A stretch of DNA of 64,000 bases from RGIG3701 sp030530205 (GTDB lineage: Bacteria > Planctomycetota > Planctomycetia > Pirellulales > Thermoguttaceae), in NCBI GenBank assembly GCA_030530205.1, contig JAUMVK010000007.1, positions 1 to 64,000 of the forward strand. The letters run 5' to 3'. Position numbers and translations under genes: made by a program. The number at the start of each line of letters is the position of its first letter. Within the stretch, counting starts at the first letter, position 1. The notes under the pieces are model-generated. The model was not told the DNA's origin, ran no database searches, and worked only from the letters and a program-made list of their open reading frames with translations. Shown here in pieces: positions 14,027 through 22,789 of this stretch.

Positions 14027-16420
14027 TTACTCCATCCGCATGGTCTTCGCTTTCAGGACGAAACCGTCGGGCATCGTGTAGTCCAGATCGCCGAAGTTGG
14101 CCGTCACTTTCGTGCCGTCGGCGAAGCGGGTCTCCTGGACCGTGCGGTCTTTCGAGAGGATCCGGAACGACGTCATTTCGTACCAGCCCGTTTTTTCGGC
14201 CACGGGCATCGCGGTCTTGGCGCTTTCGAAAATCTGTTCCTTGAATTTCTCGTAGTTTTCACCCGTGAAGATGTACATCGGCGGGACCCCGTACAGAGCG
14301 TTGAAAAGGTCACGCTTCACCCAAAGGCTTGGGATCTTGTTGTTGTAGTCGCCCCAGTACCAGTACGAAACGGTGCAGTCGTGGTAAACCAGTTCCCAGA
14401 GCGGCATCCGGTACGCCTCGCCGACCTGGTATTTGGCCGTGCGTTCGGGGGCTTCGTCCCAAATTTGCGGGATGTTCCGCCCTGCGTCCGGGACGCGGTA
14501 CGGGCCGAGGCTCATCATTCCTTCGTAGAAGTCGCAGAACGGAACCGACGCTTCATGCCCGGTCTCGGAACCCGCCACGAGGTTGAACTTTTCGCCCAGA
14601 GTGCCGAGGAGTTCCATCTTGGCGTTTTTGCTCTCGGTGCGCGTGCACGGGTGCTTGGGGTGGTAACACTCACGCCACGGGCTGGCCGTCGTCGTGTCGA
14701 TGAACCGGGCGCGGTACGGTTTCTCGGGGAGTTCTTTCCCGACCCGCTCGAGCTCGTAGGGGACCGCGCACGTGTCGCACAGGACGCCGCACGGAATCCT
14801 CGGCTTTGTTTTGTCTTTCTGGGAGACTTCCCAGCCGCGGATCCAGTTCCCGTTCGCATCGGTCATCAGTTCGTCCCGTTCCCATGCTTCGCTCGTCCAG
14901 GCGTCGGCTTTGCCAACCAGCGGGAAGTTTTTCGGGTCCATCGAGTCCTGGTAAATGTCGTACCGGCTCGTCAGAATGTTCGGCATTTCGTTCCAGGCCT
15001 TGATCTCTTCGGGCGACCCATTGGAGCTGGCGAGGATCTTTTTCACGCCGCCCGCCTGGAGTTCCTCGTAGATTTTCGTTTTGTTGCCGCAGAACGCCCA
15101 AATATTCGCGGCGCCGATCAGACGGTCGAAGCCTTCTTTCAGGTTCGGGTTCCGCTTCAGTTTTTCGGTGAACGGAACGACCAGCCCGAGCGAGTCGGCG
15201 TAGGCGCGGTAGTATTTCAGCATCGTCGTGACGTCCGCCTGATCGAAGAAGACGAAACGTAAAACGCGGTCGTAGCCGAGTTTTTTCTTCTGCGCGTCCC
15301 ATTCCGGCTGGATTTTGTGGAAGCCTTCTTCCGTTTTTCCGAGGCGGTACGCCGCGTCGTCGGGAGTCTCGTAAATGGCGAGGAAGCCGCTCTTTCCGCG
15401 AACTTCACCCGCCTGGTTGGGGGCGTTCGGGTCAGAACCTTTGGCCGGAACGAATTCTTCTTCGCACTGCGCAAAGAAAGCCATGCAAAGGCCGTGGCCG
15501 CCGTAGGTGTAAAGCCGGCCGGGGATCTGCGCGTCTTCTTCGGCCGCAGGGAAGGAGATCCCTTCGTTGACCGGGAGGATCAGGCGGTCGTTCGCCTCGC
15601 TCTCAAAAGCCGGCGGCCAGGCGATCGGCGCGTTCATCGTCATTTCGTGATCACCGGAGACCTTGACGCGGATTTCCGGTTTGGACTTCGAGATTTGAAC
15701 TTTCGCGGTGATCTCTGAAACGGTCAGGGCGTTGACGAGGCGGAATTCGACCGAGCGATTTTTCTTTTTGACTTCCACCGGGAAATTGAATCCTTTTTGG
15801 GGCGCCTGTTTCCAGACCCGGCCCGTGCGGAGGTCCTGCACATTGAAACTTGCGTCACGGGAGTGGAAGGTGAGTTTCAGGAAATCGTTGGCGAGTTCAA
15901 ACGTTTCGTCCTCGGCGGGGATCTCGACCTGGCCGACCTTCTGGATCGTGTAATTTCGGAAGAAAACCTTGAACGGCTCGCCGGAGCCGCCGCCCGTGAC
16001 GCGCGGAACCATGAGGGAGAAACCGCCCGGAATGATGAATTTGCACGTGAGCTGCTCGAATTCCGCGGTTCCTGCCGGGTTTTTGACGCTTTGGGAGGCA
16101 AAACCCCATTGGGTCACTTCTTTTCCAACGCCCAGCGCGGCGGAAATGCCCACGCGTCCATTTCCTTCGGTGCGCATTTCGCATTTCAGCTCGTAGATCT
16201 CGCCGGGTTTTACCTCCACGTTCGCGAGGTAGGAGGAGGAAAAGTCCAGCTTCCCATCAAAGGCGATGGCTTGCACGCCGTCCCCTTCATCCGTCAAAAC
16301 CGGCGTCGCGTCACGCCCCCAGCAGCCGGAAGAAGTGAGTTTTTTCGGAGTGGAAAAGTCCTCAGCAAACGCGCAGACGGTCACGCCGAGGAAAAGTAAA
16401 AGGGTGAGGATTTTTTTCAT
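14027..16420 (-). CDS. Secreted protein, probable glycoside hydrolase
   Basis: A 797-residue exported protein starting MKKILTLLLFLGVTVCAFAE (signal peptide). GGAGG five nt before this ATG favours it over an upstream in-frame TTG. Residues about 20-160 look like a carbohydrate-binding beta-sandwich (LANVEVKPGEIYELKCEM). A second beta domain (about 165-330) and a TIM-barrel-like C-terminal half follow, with acidic motifs such as FIDTTTASPWRECYHP and AGSETGHEASVPFCDFYEG. The overall plan recalls GH101/GH129-type and DUF5696 proteins, but I cannot place the family firmly. The flavoprotein gene upstream on the same strand may be part of one catabolic unit. Confidence 0.55.
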   Translation of the reverse strand: MKKILTLLLFLGVTVCAFAEDFSTPKKLTSSGCWGRDATPVLTDEGDGVQAIAFDGKLDFSSSYLANVEVKPGEIYELKCEMRTEGNGRVGISAALGVGKEVTQWGFASQSVKNPAGTAEFEQLTCKFIIPGGFSLMVPRVTGGGSGEPFKVFFRNYTIQKVGQVEIPAEDETFELANDFLKLTFHSRDASFNVQDLRTGRVWKQAPQKGFNFPVEVKKKNRSVEFRLVNALTVSEITAKVQISKSKPEIRVKVSGDHEMTMNAPIAWPPAFESEANDRLILPVNEGISFPAAEEDAQIPGRLYTYGGHGLCMAFFAQCEEEFVPAKGSDPNAPNQAGEVRGKSGFLAIYETPDDAAYRLGKTEEGFHKIQPEWDAQKKKLGYDRVLRFVFFDQADVTTMLKYYRAYADSLGLVVPFTEKLKRNPNLKEGFDRLIGAANIWAFCGNKTKIYEELQAGGVKKILASSNGSPEEIKAWNEMPNILTSRYDIYQDSMDPKNFPLVGKADAWTSEAWERDELMTDANGNWIRGWEVSQKDKTKPRIPCGVLCDTCAVPYELERVGKELPEKPYRARFIDTTTASPWRECYHPKHPCTRTESKNAKMELLGTLGEKFNLVAGSETGHEASVPFCDFYEGMMSLGPYRVPDAGRNIPQIWDEAPERTAKYQVGEAYRMPLWELVYHDCTVSYWYWGDYNNKIPSLWVKRDLFNALYGVPPMYIFTGENYEKFKEQIFESAKTAMPVAEKTGWYEMTSFRILSKDRTVQETRFADGTKVTANFGDLDYTMPDGFVLKAKTMRME

Positions 16421-16466
16421 TTGGACCTCCAAAAAAGGATGGTTGAAATCGTGGGGAAAGTGGAAT

Positions 16467-16564
16467 TACGGGGACGACGCTTCCAGCGTCGTCTTTAATT
16501 CGTAATTCAAAATTCATAATTCATAATTCATAATTGGAAACGCCGCTGGAAGCGTCGTCCCCGC
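16467..16564. repeat. Pair of inverted GACGACGC palindromes with AATTCATA tandem repeat
   Basis: One copy at 16467-16493 reads TACGGGGACGACGCTTCC then AGCGTCGTC. A second, in the opposite orientation, is at 16541-16564 (CGCCGCTGGAAGCGTCGTCC then CCGC). Between them, about 16511-16535, is a tandem 8-bp repeat of AATTCATA. It fills the gap between the secreted hydrolase and the flavoprotein gene. Confidence 0.8.
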
Positions 16565-16569
16565 AGTTT

Positions 16570-17937
16570 TTACGGCACGATCGCCCCGCCGTCCGTCAAG
16601 ACTTTTTTCACGCTCGTGAGGTCCAGTTCGCGGAGTGGTTTGGACGTTCGGACGCTTACGACTGCCGCGGCGGCAGCGGTCTGGCCTGTGGCGATGCACG
16701 CCCCCTGAACACGGAGGCCGGAATTCGCCAGTCGGTCGGACGAAATGCACCGGCCCGCCACGAGGAAATCGTCAAGTCCCGCCGGGAGCTGCGCCCGCAG
16801 CGGAACCGTGGGGACCGTCCCTTCCGTGAGCTGTTTCGGCTGGACGCCCGTTTCGTTGACATGCAGATCGACCGGGTAAAACGCGAAGCAGAGCGAATCG
16901 TCCCACCGTTTCCCCGACGTGTAATCGTCCACCGTGATCACGTAATCGCCCACGACGCGGAAGGTCTCACGCACGCCGACTTCGGGGCAGAACTCGACCA
17001 GTTTGGCCGTTTCGCCTCCCGGAAGCGTCCGAATGAAACGGAGCATGCGAAGCGCCGCCTGCCGTCCGCGGAGGTTGGTCTCAGTCCGTTTTTCAGCGGT
17101 CGAGCCGTCGGCGCCGTACACATAATTCCGGGACGCATCCTCCAGCGAGGAAAGGATCCCCCACCGCGCGTCGCCCGGCTGGAGCGTTCCGTCTTTCATC
17201 GCCGTGTTGTACTTTTGGACGATTTCGGCTTTCTGCTCCGGCGTGAGTTTTTGGACGGGGATCTCGTGTTTGATCCGGTAATTGAACGTTCCGGGCTGGG
17301 TCGTTTCCTCGCGCATCCGGTTGGCTCCCGCCAGCGTCGCCACCGACGCGCTTCCCGTGCAGTCGATCACCCGGCGGGCGTGGATCGTGCGGATCTCCCC
17401 CATCGCCGCGGTGGTCACGTCCCAGCCGGCGGTGGTCTTTTTCAGCGAGGTGGGGGCCTCGTAGTAGCGGATCTTCACGCCGGCTTTCAGGAGAGCTTCC
17501 TCTGCCATCAGCGCGAAGAGCGGGCCATTAATGCGGACCTGAAGCTCCCAGTGCCGGGCCGAACCGCCGCGGCTGAAATCGGGGAGCGTGCCGTCGTTGA
17601 GTTTCACGCACTCGCAGATCAGATCCCACGTCGGGCCGGCAATCACCTGCTTCCCCCAGGCGTGGAAAAGGCCGGGAAACGCCACGCCGCCCGAGGTGGT
17701 GTTTCCGCCCAGAATGTGCGTCGCCTCGACCAGGATCACGTCCGCACCGGCCTTCCCGGCAAAGAGCGCGGCGCTGATTCCCGCCGAACCACCGCCAACG
17801 ACCAAAATCTCGCACGACGCCTCATCCGCATTTTTAATTGACGACGCTTCCTGCGCCGTCCCCGAAACGTCCTGCCCCCACACTTGCGGGACGGCAAGGA
17901 ACAAAGAGACGAAAATGAAAGAAAGGGTTTTGCGCAT
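16570..17937 (-). CDS. Secreted FAD-dependent oxidoreductase
   Basis: A 455-residue exported flavoprotein of the FAD_oxidored type common in Planctomycetes and Verrucomicrobia. A signal peptide (MRKTLSFIFVSLFLAVPQVWG) is followed by a short linker. The dinucleotide-binding motif is VVGGGSAGISAALFAGKAG near residues 46-64. The second FAD motif is RVIDCTGSASVATLAG near 185-200, and the C-terminal AGRCISSD segment is also present. Substrate unknown; the neighbourhood suggests a modified sugar or cyclitol. A paralogue lies at 37515. A degenerate copy of the dispersed palindrome (17840-17865) is inside the reading frame at the linker after the signal peptide. Confidence 0.85.
   Translation of the reverse strand: MRKTLSFIFVSLFLAVPQVWGQDVSGTAQEASSIKNADEASCEILVVGGGSAGISAALFAGKAGADVILVEATHILGGNTTSGGVAFPGLFHAWGKQVIAGPTWDLICECVKLNDGTLPDFSRGGSARHWELQVRINGPLFALMAEEALLKAGVKIRYYEAPTSLKKTTAGWDVTTAAMGEIRTIHARRVIDCTGSASVATLAGANRMREETTQPGTFNYRIKHEIPVQKLTPEQKAEIVQKYNTAMKDGTLQPGDARWGILSSLEDASRNYVYGADGSTAEKRTETNLRGRQAALRMLRFIRTLPGGETAKLVEFCPEVGVRETFRVVGDYVITVDDYTSGKRWDDSLCFAFYPVDLHVNETGVQPKQLTEGTVPTVPLRAQLPAGLDDFLVAGRCISSDRLANSGLRVQGACIATGQTAAAAAVVSVRTSKPLRELDLTSVKKVLTDGGAIVP
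17840..17865. repeat. Degenerate dispersed palindrome inside a coding sequence
   Basis: GACGACGCTTCCTGCGCCGTC followed by CCCCG matches the dispersed palindrome with two substitutions. It encodes residues near SGTAQEASS in the linker between signal peptide and FAD domain of the minus-strand oxidoreductase. Confidence 0.65.
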
Positions 17938-17976
17938 AAAGTCACCAAATAAAAACCTGATGAATAAGGTGGGGGA

Positions 17977-19161
17977 CTAGAGGATCGCCATTTCCTGATT
18001 CAAATACTCTCGGATTTTAAGCTGGTAATGGTCTAAAACGAGAATTTCTTCTGGAATTTCCACAGGGAACAGATTCTGCTCGCGGTGGGTTTGTATCAGG
18101 ATAAAAAAACCGCAGTGTTTGCTTCGCCCCGCTTTGAGCAGAAGGTGGGCAGACTCCAGAAGACTTTCCGAGGCTTTCTGGATTTTTACTGCGACCAGCT
18201 GATTCTGACACCGTATACGCATAATGCCATCAATCCCACGATTTCTTTGAACGATTTCACAGTTTAACAGGGCTAATATATGTTTTTCTTCTTCGGATTT
18301 GGTTCTATAGGAAGTGACTCCCTTTTCTAAAAGTTCCGAGTTGGTTTTCACTAAATCCTGAAGTCTCTTTTCCGCTAACTGAATCGCTTTTGGAAGAACA
18401 TCCATGCCGATAAACCGACGCTGCATGAGCTTGGCCGCGACCAATGCCGTGCCACTCCCACAGAATGGGTCCAACACGCAATCACCGGGATTGGAAGCGA
18501 TTTCCAGAATCCTCTCCAAAAGCAAAATCGGTTTTTGGGTAGGAAAGCCAGTCCGTTCCTTTGCTTTTGGATTTAAATAAGGAATTTCCCACACATCGGA
18601 GAGCGGGACCCCTTTTTTCTCACTGGTGGAAAGGATATTTCCTTCAGAATCCTTTTTATACATGACTTTTCCGGATCCATCCCGGCAGCGGTCCTGAAGA
18701 ATCTGGTCCAGATTGGTGGTCGGTGAATATTCGGTGTAAATTCGGTGAAAGGTAAAATCCTCGGTTTTGGAATAGAAAAAAATCGTTTGATGAGAATTCA
18801 TCAGCCCTTTTTTACTGTTTGACCAGCGTTTGTAATGCCAGATGATTTCGCTGCGGAAGTTTTTCCGGCCAAAAATTTCATCGAGAAGAACTCGTAAATA
18901 GTGCGACGCGGAAGAATCGCAGTGCAGGAACAAACTGCCGGTTGGGGCCAAAAGGCGAAAACATTCCTGAAGGCGTTCTTTCATGTAGGTGAGATAGACA
19001 TCCAAAGAAGACCAGCGGTCTTCAAAGACAAAAGAATCACCTTCCCGACTGCCAAGAGCTTGCTGCTGCTGGGAAAAAAAAGGCGGGTCAAGATAAATTA
19101 AATCGATGGAATTGTCGGCCAAACCCCTCATCCCATCCAGACAGTCCTGATTAATCAGCAT
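17977..19161 (-). CDS. DNA methyltransferase of a type II R-M system
   Basis: A 394-residue amino-methyltransferase (N6-adenine or N4-cytosine). The catalytic motif DPPF occurs near residue 32 (LIYLDPPFFSQQQQ) and the AdoMet motif DPFCGSGTALVAAKLMQRRF near residue 245, an order typical of the beta class. A C-terminal extension of about 100 residues is not recognised. I start it at 19161 (MLINQDCLDGM), where the ATG overlaps the endonuclease stop by 11 bp, rather than at an upstream in-frame codon. It should protect the host against the adjacent nuclease. Confidence 0.88.
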   Translation of the reverse strand: MLINQDCLDGMRGLADNSIDLIYLDPPFFSQQQQALGSREGDSFVFEDRWSSLDVYLTYMKERLQECFRLLAPTGSLFLHCDSSASHYLRVLLDEIFGRKNFRSEIIWHYKRWSNSKKGLMNSHQTIFFYSKTEDFTFHRIYTEYSPTTNLDQILQDRCRDGSGKVMYKKDSEGNILSTSEKKGVPLSDVWEIPYLNPKAKERTGFPTQKPILLLERILEIASNPGDCVLDPFCGSGTALVAAKLMQRRFIGMDVLPKAIQLAEKRLQDLVKTNSELLEKGVTSYRTKSEEEKHILALLNCEIVQRNRGIDGIMRIRCQNQLVAVKIQKASESLLESAHLLLKAGRSKHCGFFILIQTHREQNLFPVEIPEEILVLDHYQLKIREYLNQEMAIL

Positions 19162-19801
19162 CCGTTTCTCCCGTTTTGGTGGCCGCAATTCTTTCGAGGA
19201 TACTCAAAAGATGGATTCCTGTAAAATGATGGATGTAATCCCAGGCCACCTGGCCAGCATAGTATTGACCTCCAACTCCATGATAAAGAGTTTCTAATGC
19301 GGCCTGAATTTTTTGGGCCTGCGATCTGTTGGGACTGTAAAACATAACGCGAACCGGAATATATCCCGCCTCTCGAATCACCTGAAGCCGTGTATGTTCT
19401 TTTGTAATATGATCGCCGTCCGTAGTCGCATCCCGCCATTTGATTTCGTGGGCAAAATTTCCTGAAAGGCAGTCGATTTCAAAAGTTTTGGGTGTTTTGC
19501 CAGCCGTATTGGGAATCCTTTGTTTCATTTGGCTGTTGGGGTCGCAAAATCGGAAACAAAGGAGAGCCGCTTCCTCAAGAAAAGAACCCGCGTATTTATA
19601 TAAAAAACGGCCTTTGTTTTGATAAATGTCGATTTTCTCTCCTTCTGAAGCGGAAATCCCCAGTATTCGGTAAATGAGGTAGTGTGATTTGTCATCAGAC
19701 TTCATTTCCTCATTCCGAAGACGAATCTGTCTTTGAAGGTTTTGCGCATACTGAACGGACAAATCCCGGATTTTGTCAAAAATGATCGTTTCATCCATCA
19801 T
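19151..19801 (-). CDS. ApaLI-like type II restriction endonuclease
   Basis: A 216-residue protein resembling ApaLI-family endonucleases, whose founding member cuts GTGCAC. The most telling part is TFEIDCLSGNFAHEIKWRD then ATTDGDHITKEHTRL (residues about 107-140). It contains a D...ExK nuclease arrangement (EIDCL, EIKW). The gene precedes and overlaps its methyltransferase. No controller (C) protein gene is present, so expression presumably relies on the single upstream promoter. Site specificity is inferred from family resemblance only. Confidence 0.75.
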   Translation of the reverse strand: MMDETIIFDKIRDLSVQYAQNLQRQIRLRNEEMKSDDKSHYLIYRILGISASEGEKIDIYQNKGRFLYKYAGSFLEEAALLCFRFCDPNSQMKQRIPNTAGKTPKTFEIDCLSGNFAHEIKWRDATTDGDHITKEHTRLQVIREAGYIPVRVMFYSPNRSQAQKIQAALETLYHGVGGQYYAGQVAWDYIHHFTGIHLLSILERIAATKTGETDAD

Positions 19802-19837
19802 ATTTAGCCTTTTTAAGAGTTTTACTGAATAAAAACG

Positions 19838-19865
19838 ATTATAGCATTTTCTCTGGAAATATCAA
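19838..19865 (-). promoter_or_regulatory. Promoter of the R-M operon
   Basis: On the minus strand TTGATA (19860-19865), a 16-bp spacer and TATAAT (19838-19843). The leader to the endonuclease ATG at 19801 is about 30 nt. Confidence 0.7.
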
Positions 19866-19897
19866 GGGAACACTTCAAAATATTAATTTTCTTATCC

Positions 19898-21244
19898 TCA
19901 CCGTAAAAAAATCACCCAAACGACGCACCATACCACGATCGCGGCGACCGAGATCCAGAAGACCGGCCAGCCGCCGAGGTTCATTACGAGCGGAAGGGCC
20001 ATAGAGGTCCAGATCCCGCCGCCCATGATCGGCTCGTGGAATAATTGCTTGCTTCCGAAGGCGGTCTGGGCGCACGATTTGTTTTCCGGGTCAGCCGTCC
20101 GAAGGAGCAGAAGGCCCGTCGCCGTCACGCCCATCATCTGCCCGAACTCGGCAATAGCGCGCTCAAACCAATCGACTTTGAAAAGCCTTGGCGCCAGGTA
20201 AAGCAGCGCGAAAAGGTTCCAGAGCGTTCCGCCCGCGGCCAGGATCAGAAGCGGGAGCCAGTGCGCCGCGACGAAACCAAGCTGGATCGTGGCGACGGCC
20301 GAAAGGACCAGAAAATCGAGAGATGCGCCGGCGATGCGCTGGACCTGACCGTGATCGACGAACCGGTTCAGCCGGGTCAGGAAGAGCAGGCGCTGAAGGA
20401 GTAAGCCTCCGATCATCGCGAAGGGGAAAAGTGGAAGACTCTGCAAAATGTAAAGTTTCCGGATCGATTCGGGAAGGAACGGGTCGCAGGCGAGGCAGAG
20501 ATTTTTCAGACCGTAGCCGATCAGGACGGCCAGCCCCACCATCGCGATGTGGAAGGCCAGGGAGTCGATCGAGTCGGAATGGACCGTCTGCTTTCCCGCG
20601 TCGGGGCGTTGCCCGGGGGAGTAAAATCCATACCGCTCGAGTTCGTCAGCGTCTTCCAGCTTCCGAATGTTTTTCAGGATCCCTTTCCGCACGGCCCAGT
20701 TGATCAGGATCATGCCGACCATGATCCCGAGGATCATTCCGAGCGTCGCCATGGTAAATCCGAGGTCTTTTCCTTCCTCCCAGCCGAGAAATTGAAAGGT
20801 TTCGGTCAGGCCGCCGACGGTTCCGTGCCCACCCTCAAAGCCGATTTCGATCAGGTTTCCGAAAAGGGGAGAAACGCCGAAAACCGGGACGAGCAGGAGC
20901 AGAGTAAGACCCAGTCCAACGACGTACTGCCCCCAGGCGCAGATCTGGCCGAAGCAGAGCTGGGTGCCGGTGAGCTTCCAGAGGCCGTGCATCGGTGGGC
21001 GTTTAATGCCGAGAAAGAGAGACGCGAACACTATGCTGATCAGAAAACCGGGGAGTTCTTTCCAACCGGCCGTACACGCGGAAGGAACCCGAGGTCCGAA
21101 GCAGGTCAAAATCGCCAGTCCCACGCTCCCGCCGATGACCGCGGAGGGAAGGTAAAGTTTTCGTAAAACGGGCAGGCAGGAACGGAGCAGCTTTCCGACG
21201 AGCAAAAGAGCGCAAAGCGTGCAGAAGGATTCAACGATGATCAT
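19898..21244 (-). CDS. GltS-like sodium/glutamate symporter family permease
   Basis: An integral membrane protein of about 448 residues with 10-12 hydrophobic segments. The family hallmark GFEGGHGTVGGLTETFQ is visible near residues 140-156, and a second half-repeat follows (MMGVTATGLLLLRTADPENK). GltS proteins import glutamate with sodium; related members may carry other dicarboxylates. I start at MIIVESFCTLCALLL, because the only upstream in-frame start is TTG without a good ribosome binding site. It stands between the R-M operon and a large inverted-repeat element. Confidence 0.82.
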   Translation of the reverse strand: MIIVESFCTLCALLLVGKLLRSCLPVLRKLYLPSAVIGGSVGLAILTCFGPRVPSACTAGWKELPGFLISIVFASLFLGIKRPPMHGLWKLTGTQLCFGQICAWGQYVVGLGLTLLLLVPVFGVSPLFGNLIEIGFEGGHGTVGGLTETFQFLGWEEGKDLGFTMATLGMILGIMVGMILINWAVRKGILKNIRKLEDADELERYGFYSPGQRPDAGKQTVHSDSIDSLAFHIAMVGLAVLIGYGLKNLCLACDPFLPESIRKLYILQSLPLFPFAMIGGLLLQRLLFLTRLNRFVDHGQVQRIAGASLDFLVLSAVATIQLGFVAAHWLPLLILAAGGTLWNLFALLYLAPRLFKVDWFERAIAEFGQMMGVTATGLLLLRTADPENKSCAQTAFGSKQLFHEPIMGGGIWTSMALPLVMNLGGWPVFWISVAAIVVWCVVWVIFLR

Positions 21245-21283
21245 AAAATTGGGTTTTCTGAAATTTAAAGTCAAGCATTTTTT

Positions 21284-21417
21284 TAGTTAGGAGTGAGGAG
21301 TTAGGAGTGAGGAGTGGAGGTGCGGGTAAATTAGGCTTCAAAAAGACTTCAACCCGTTAAAAGCCGAAAGATTTTCAAATACCACACACCTCACTCCTCA
21401 CTCCTCACTCCTAACTA
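21284..21417. repeat. Inverted-repeat element built from TTAGGAGTGAGGAG phrases
   Basis: The left arm (21284-21322) has tandem GTTAGGAGTGAGGA phrases and ends GGAGGTG. The right arm (21387-21417) is its inverted counterpart, CACCTC then ACTCCTCACTCCTCACTCC and TAACTA. An unpaired centre of 64 bp lies between. No ORF is present. It could form a long imperfect hairpin. Confidence 0.82.
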
Positions 21418-21435
21418 CGCCGCGGCAGCGGCGAC

Positions 21436-22320
21436 TCACCACCTGACGGTTTCCAAATATTTCAGGCTCTGGGGGATCTGCGCCTCAAAGGACGGCGATT
21501 CGTCTTCGATGAAGTAGTACTTCACGCCGGTTTCCTGCGCGGCCTTGAAGATTTCCGGGAAATTGGCCTGGCCCGTGCCGAGCGTGACGTCATTTTCCAC
21601 GGGCGTACCGCCGGAGAGATTTCCCACCACGCCTTTTCTCAGGTCTTTCAGGTGCATCAGCGCGAAACGGCCGGGGTACTTGAGCAAGTATTTCGCCGGG
21701 TCGGCGCCGGGGAAGATCACCCACGTCGTGTCCATCTCGAACGTGACGTACTTCGGGTCCGTGTTCTTGATCAGGACGTCGAAGGCCGTTTCGTCGGTCC
21801 CGTTTTCGAGTTTGCGGAACTCGTAACCGTGATTATGGTACACGAAAATCAGGCCCGCCTCGCTGAGCTTTTTCCCGGCCTCGTTGAATTTTTTGGCGGC
21901 GTCCAGCGCCTCGGCTTCGGTCATTCCTTCTTTGCTGTGGCCGTACCACGCGATCCCGGCGTACTTGAACCCGAAGATCTTGGCTTCGTTCAGAATGTTC
22001 TGGATCCCTTCATCGGTGGTGAATTCGTTCCAGCCGTAGTTTCTGCCGGCGGCGATCAGGCCGTATTTGTCGAGCAGAGCTTTGTACTGTTCCGCAGTCA
22101 GATCGTAGAAACTGGAGGCTTCGACGTACTTGAAGCCCATATCGGCCGCGAGTTTGATGGCCGCTTCGACGTCATTCTGCGCGATGCTCCGCAGGCTGTA
22201 CATCTGGAGCCCGACCGGGCCGTGAAACTGCTCGTTCGTTCCGACGCCGTTAGACTGGGCGAAAACGAGGGAAACGCTCAGGCAAAACACGAGCGTCAGG
22301 AGGGAAATGAGTTTTTTCAT
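21436..22320 (-). CDS. Secreted sugar phosphate isomerase/epimerase-like protein
   Basis: A 294-residue exported TIM-barrel protein of the xylose-isomerase-like (AP endonuclease 2) family. A signal peptide (MKKLISLLTLVFCLSVSLVF) precedes VGLQMYSLRSI. Metal-ligand regions are visible around FVYHNHGYEF and FEMDTTWVI, plus the final YYFIEDESP glutamate. An AAAGGA site 7 nt before the ATG at 22320 supports this start. Many exported members in Planctomycetes act on sugar derivatives in the periplasm; the substrate is not predictable. Confidence 0.85.
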   Translation of the reverse strand: MKKLISLLTLVFCLSVSLVFAQSNGVGTNEQFHGPVGLQMYSLRSIAQNDVEAAIKLAADMGFKYVEASSFYDLTAEQYKALLDKYGLIAAGRNYGWNEFTTDEGIQNILNEAKIFGFKYAGIAWYGHSKEGMTEAEALDAAKKFNEAGKKLSEAGLIFVYHNHGYEFRKLENGTDETAFDVLIKNTDPKYVTFEMDTTWVIFPGADPAKYLLKYPGRFALMHLKDLRKGVVGNLSGGTPVENDVTLGTGQANFPEIFKAAQETGVKYYFIEDESPSFEAQIPQSLKYLETVRW

Positions 22321-22417
22321 GGTTTGATCCTTTCTTGAAATTTGAAAGAGTTTGATTTTAAAGGAATTTCCCAAAACTTCCTTTCCAAACTCCACGCCCG
22401 TTTCACTTCCAACCTTT

Positions 22418-22536
22418 ATTTAAACACGGATTTTCACGGATTCAAGGGATTAAAAGGATTTTTTCAGAAAAGACTTCCACTTTTTTTCTTTAAAAATCCG
22501 TGGAAATCCTTTTAATTCGCGGAAATCCGTGTTTAA
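22418..22536. repeat. Inverted-repeat element with AAACACGGAT ends
   Basis: The left arm begins TTTAAACACGGATTTTCACG. The right arm ends with its inverse, CGCGGAAATCCGTGTTTAAA. ATTAAAAGGATTT and AAATCCTTTTAAT extend the pairing inward. The centre of about 27 bp is unpaired. It lies in the gap between divergent secreted-protein genes and contains no gene. Confidence 0.82.
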
Positions 22537-22789
22537 ATTGAGGTTTGAACCTGGCTGTGCTTGCACGTGGAAAAAAGGTTTGAAGTTTTCGGAATTTCCC
22601 TTAATTATTCCACAAACCCCACGCTTCGTCAAGGGGTGAGGGGGATTTTTCGTCTTTTTCCTGAAATTTCAGATTTTTCAGAAATTTCCCGGGGCCGGGC
22701 GGTAGGCAAGCGGGGAAAAATGTGCTATACTGGTCGAATCAATGAAAGTCTTTCCAAATCAACTCCCGACTTTTTACAGGAACCCAATC

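Noticed and set aside
16570..17937. Reading the palindrome at 17840 as evidence of a pseudogene
   Set aside because: The frame is intact across the repeat and all FAD-binding motifs are present.
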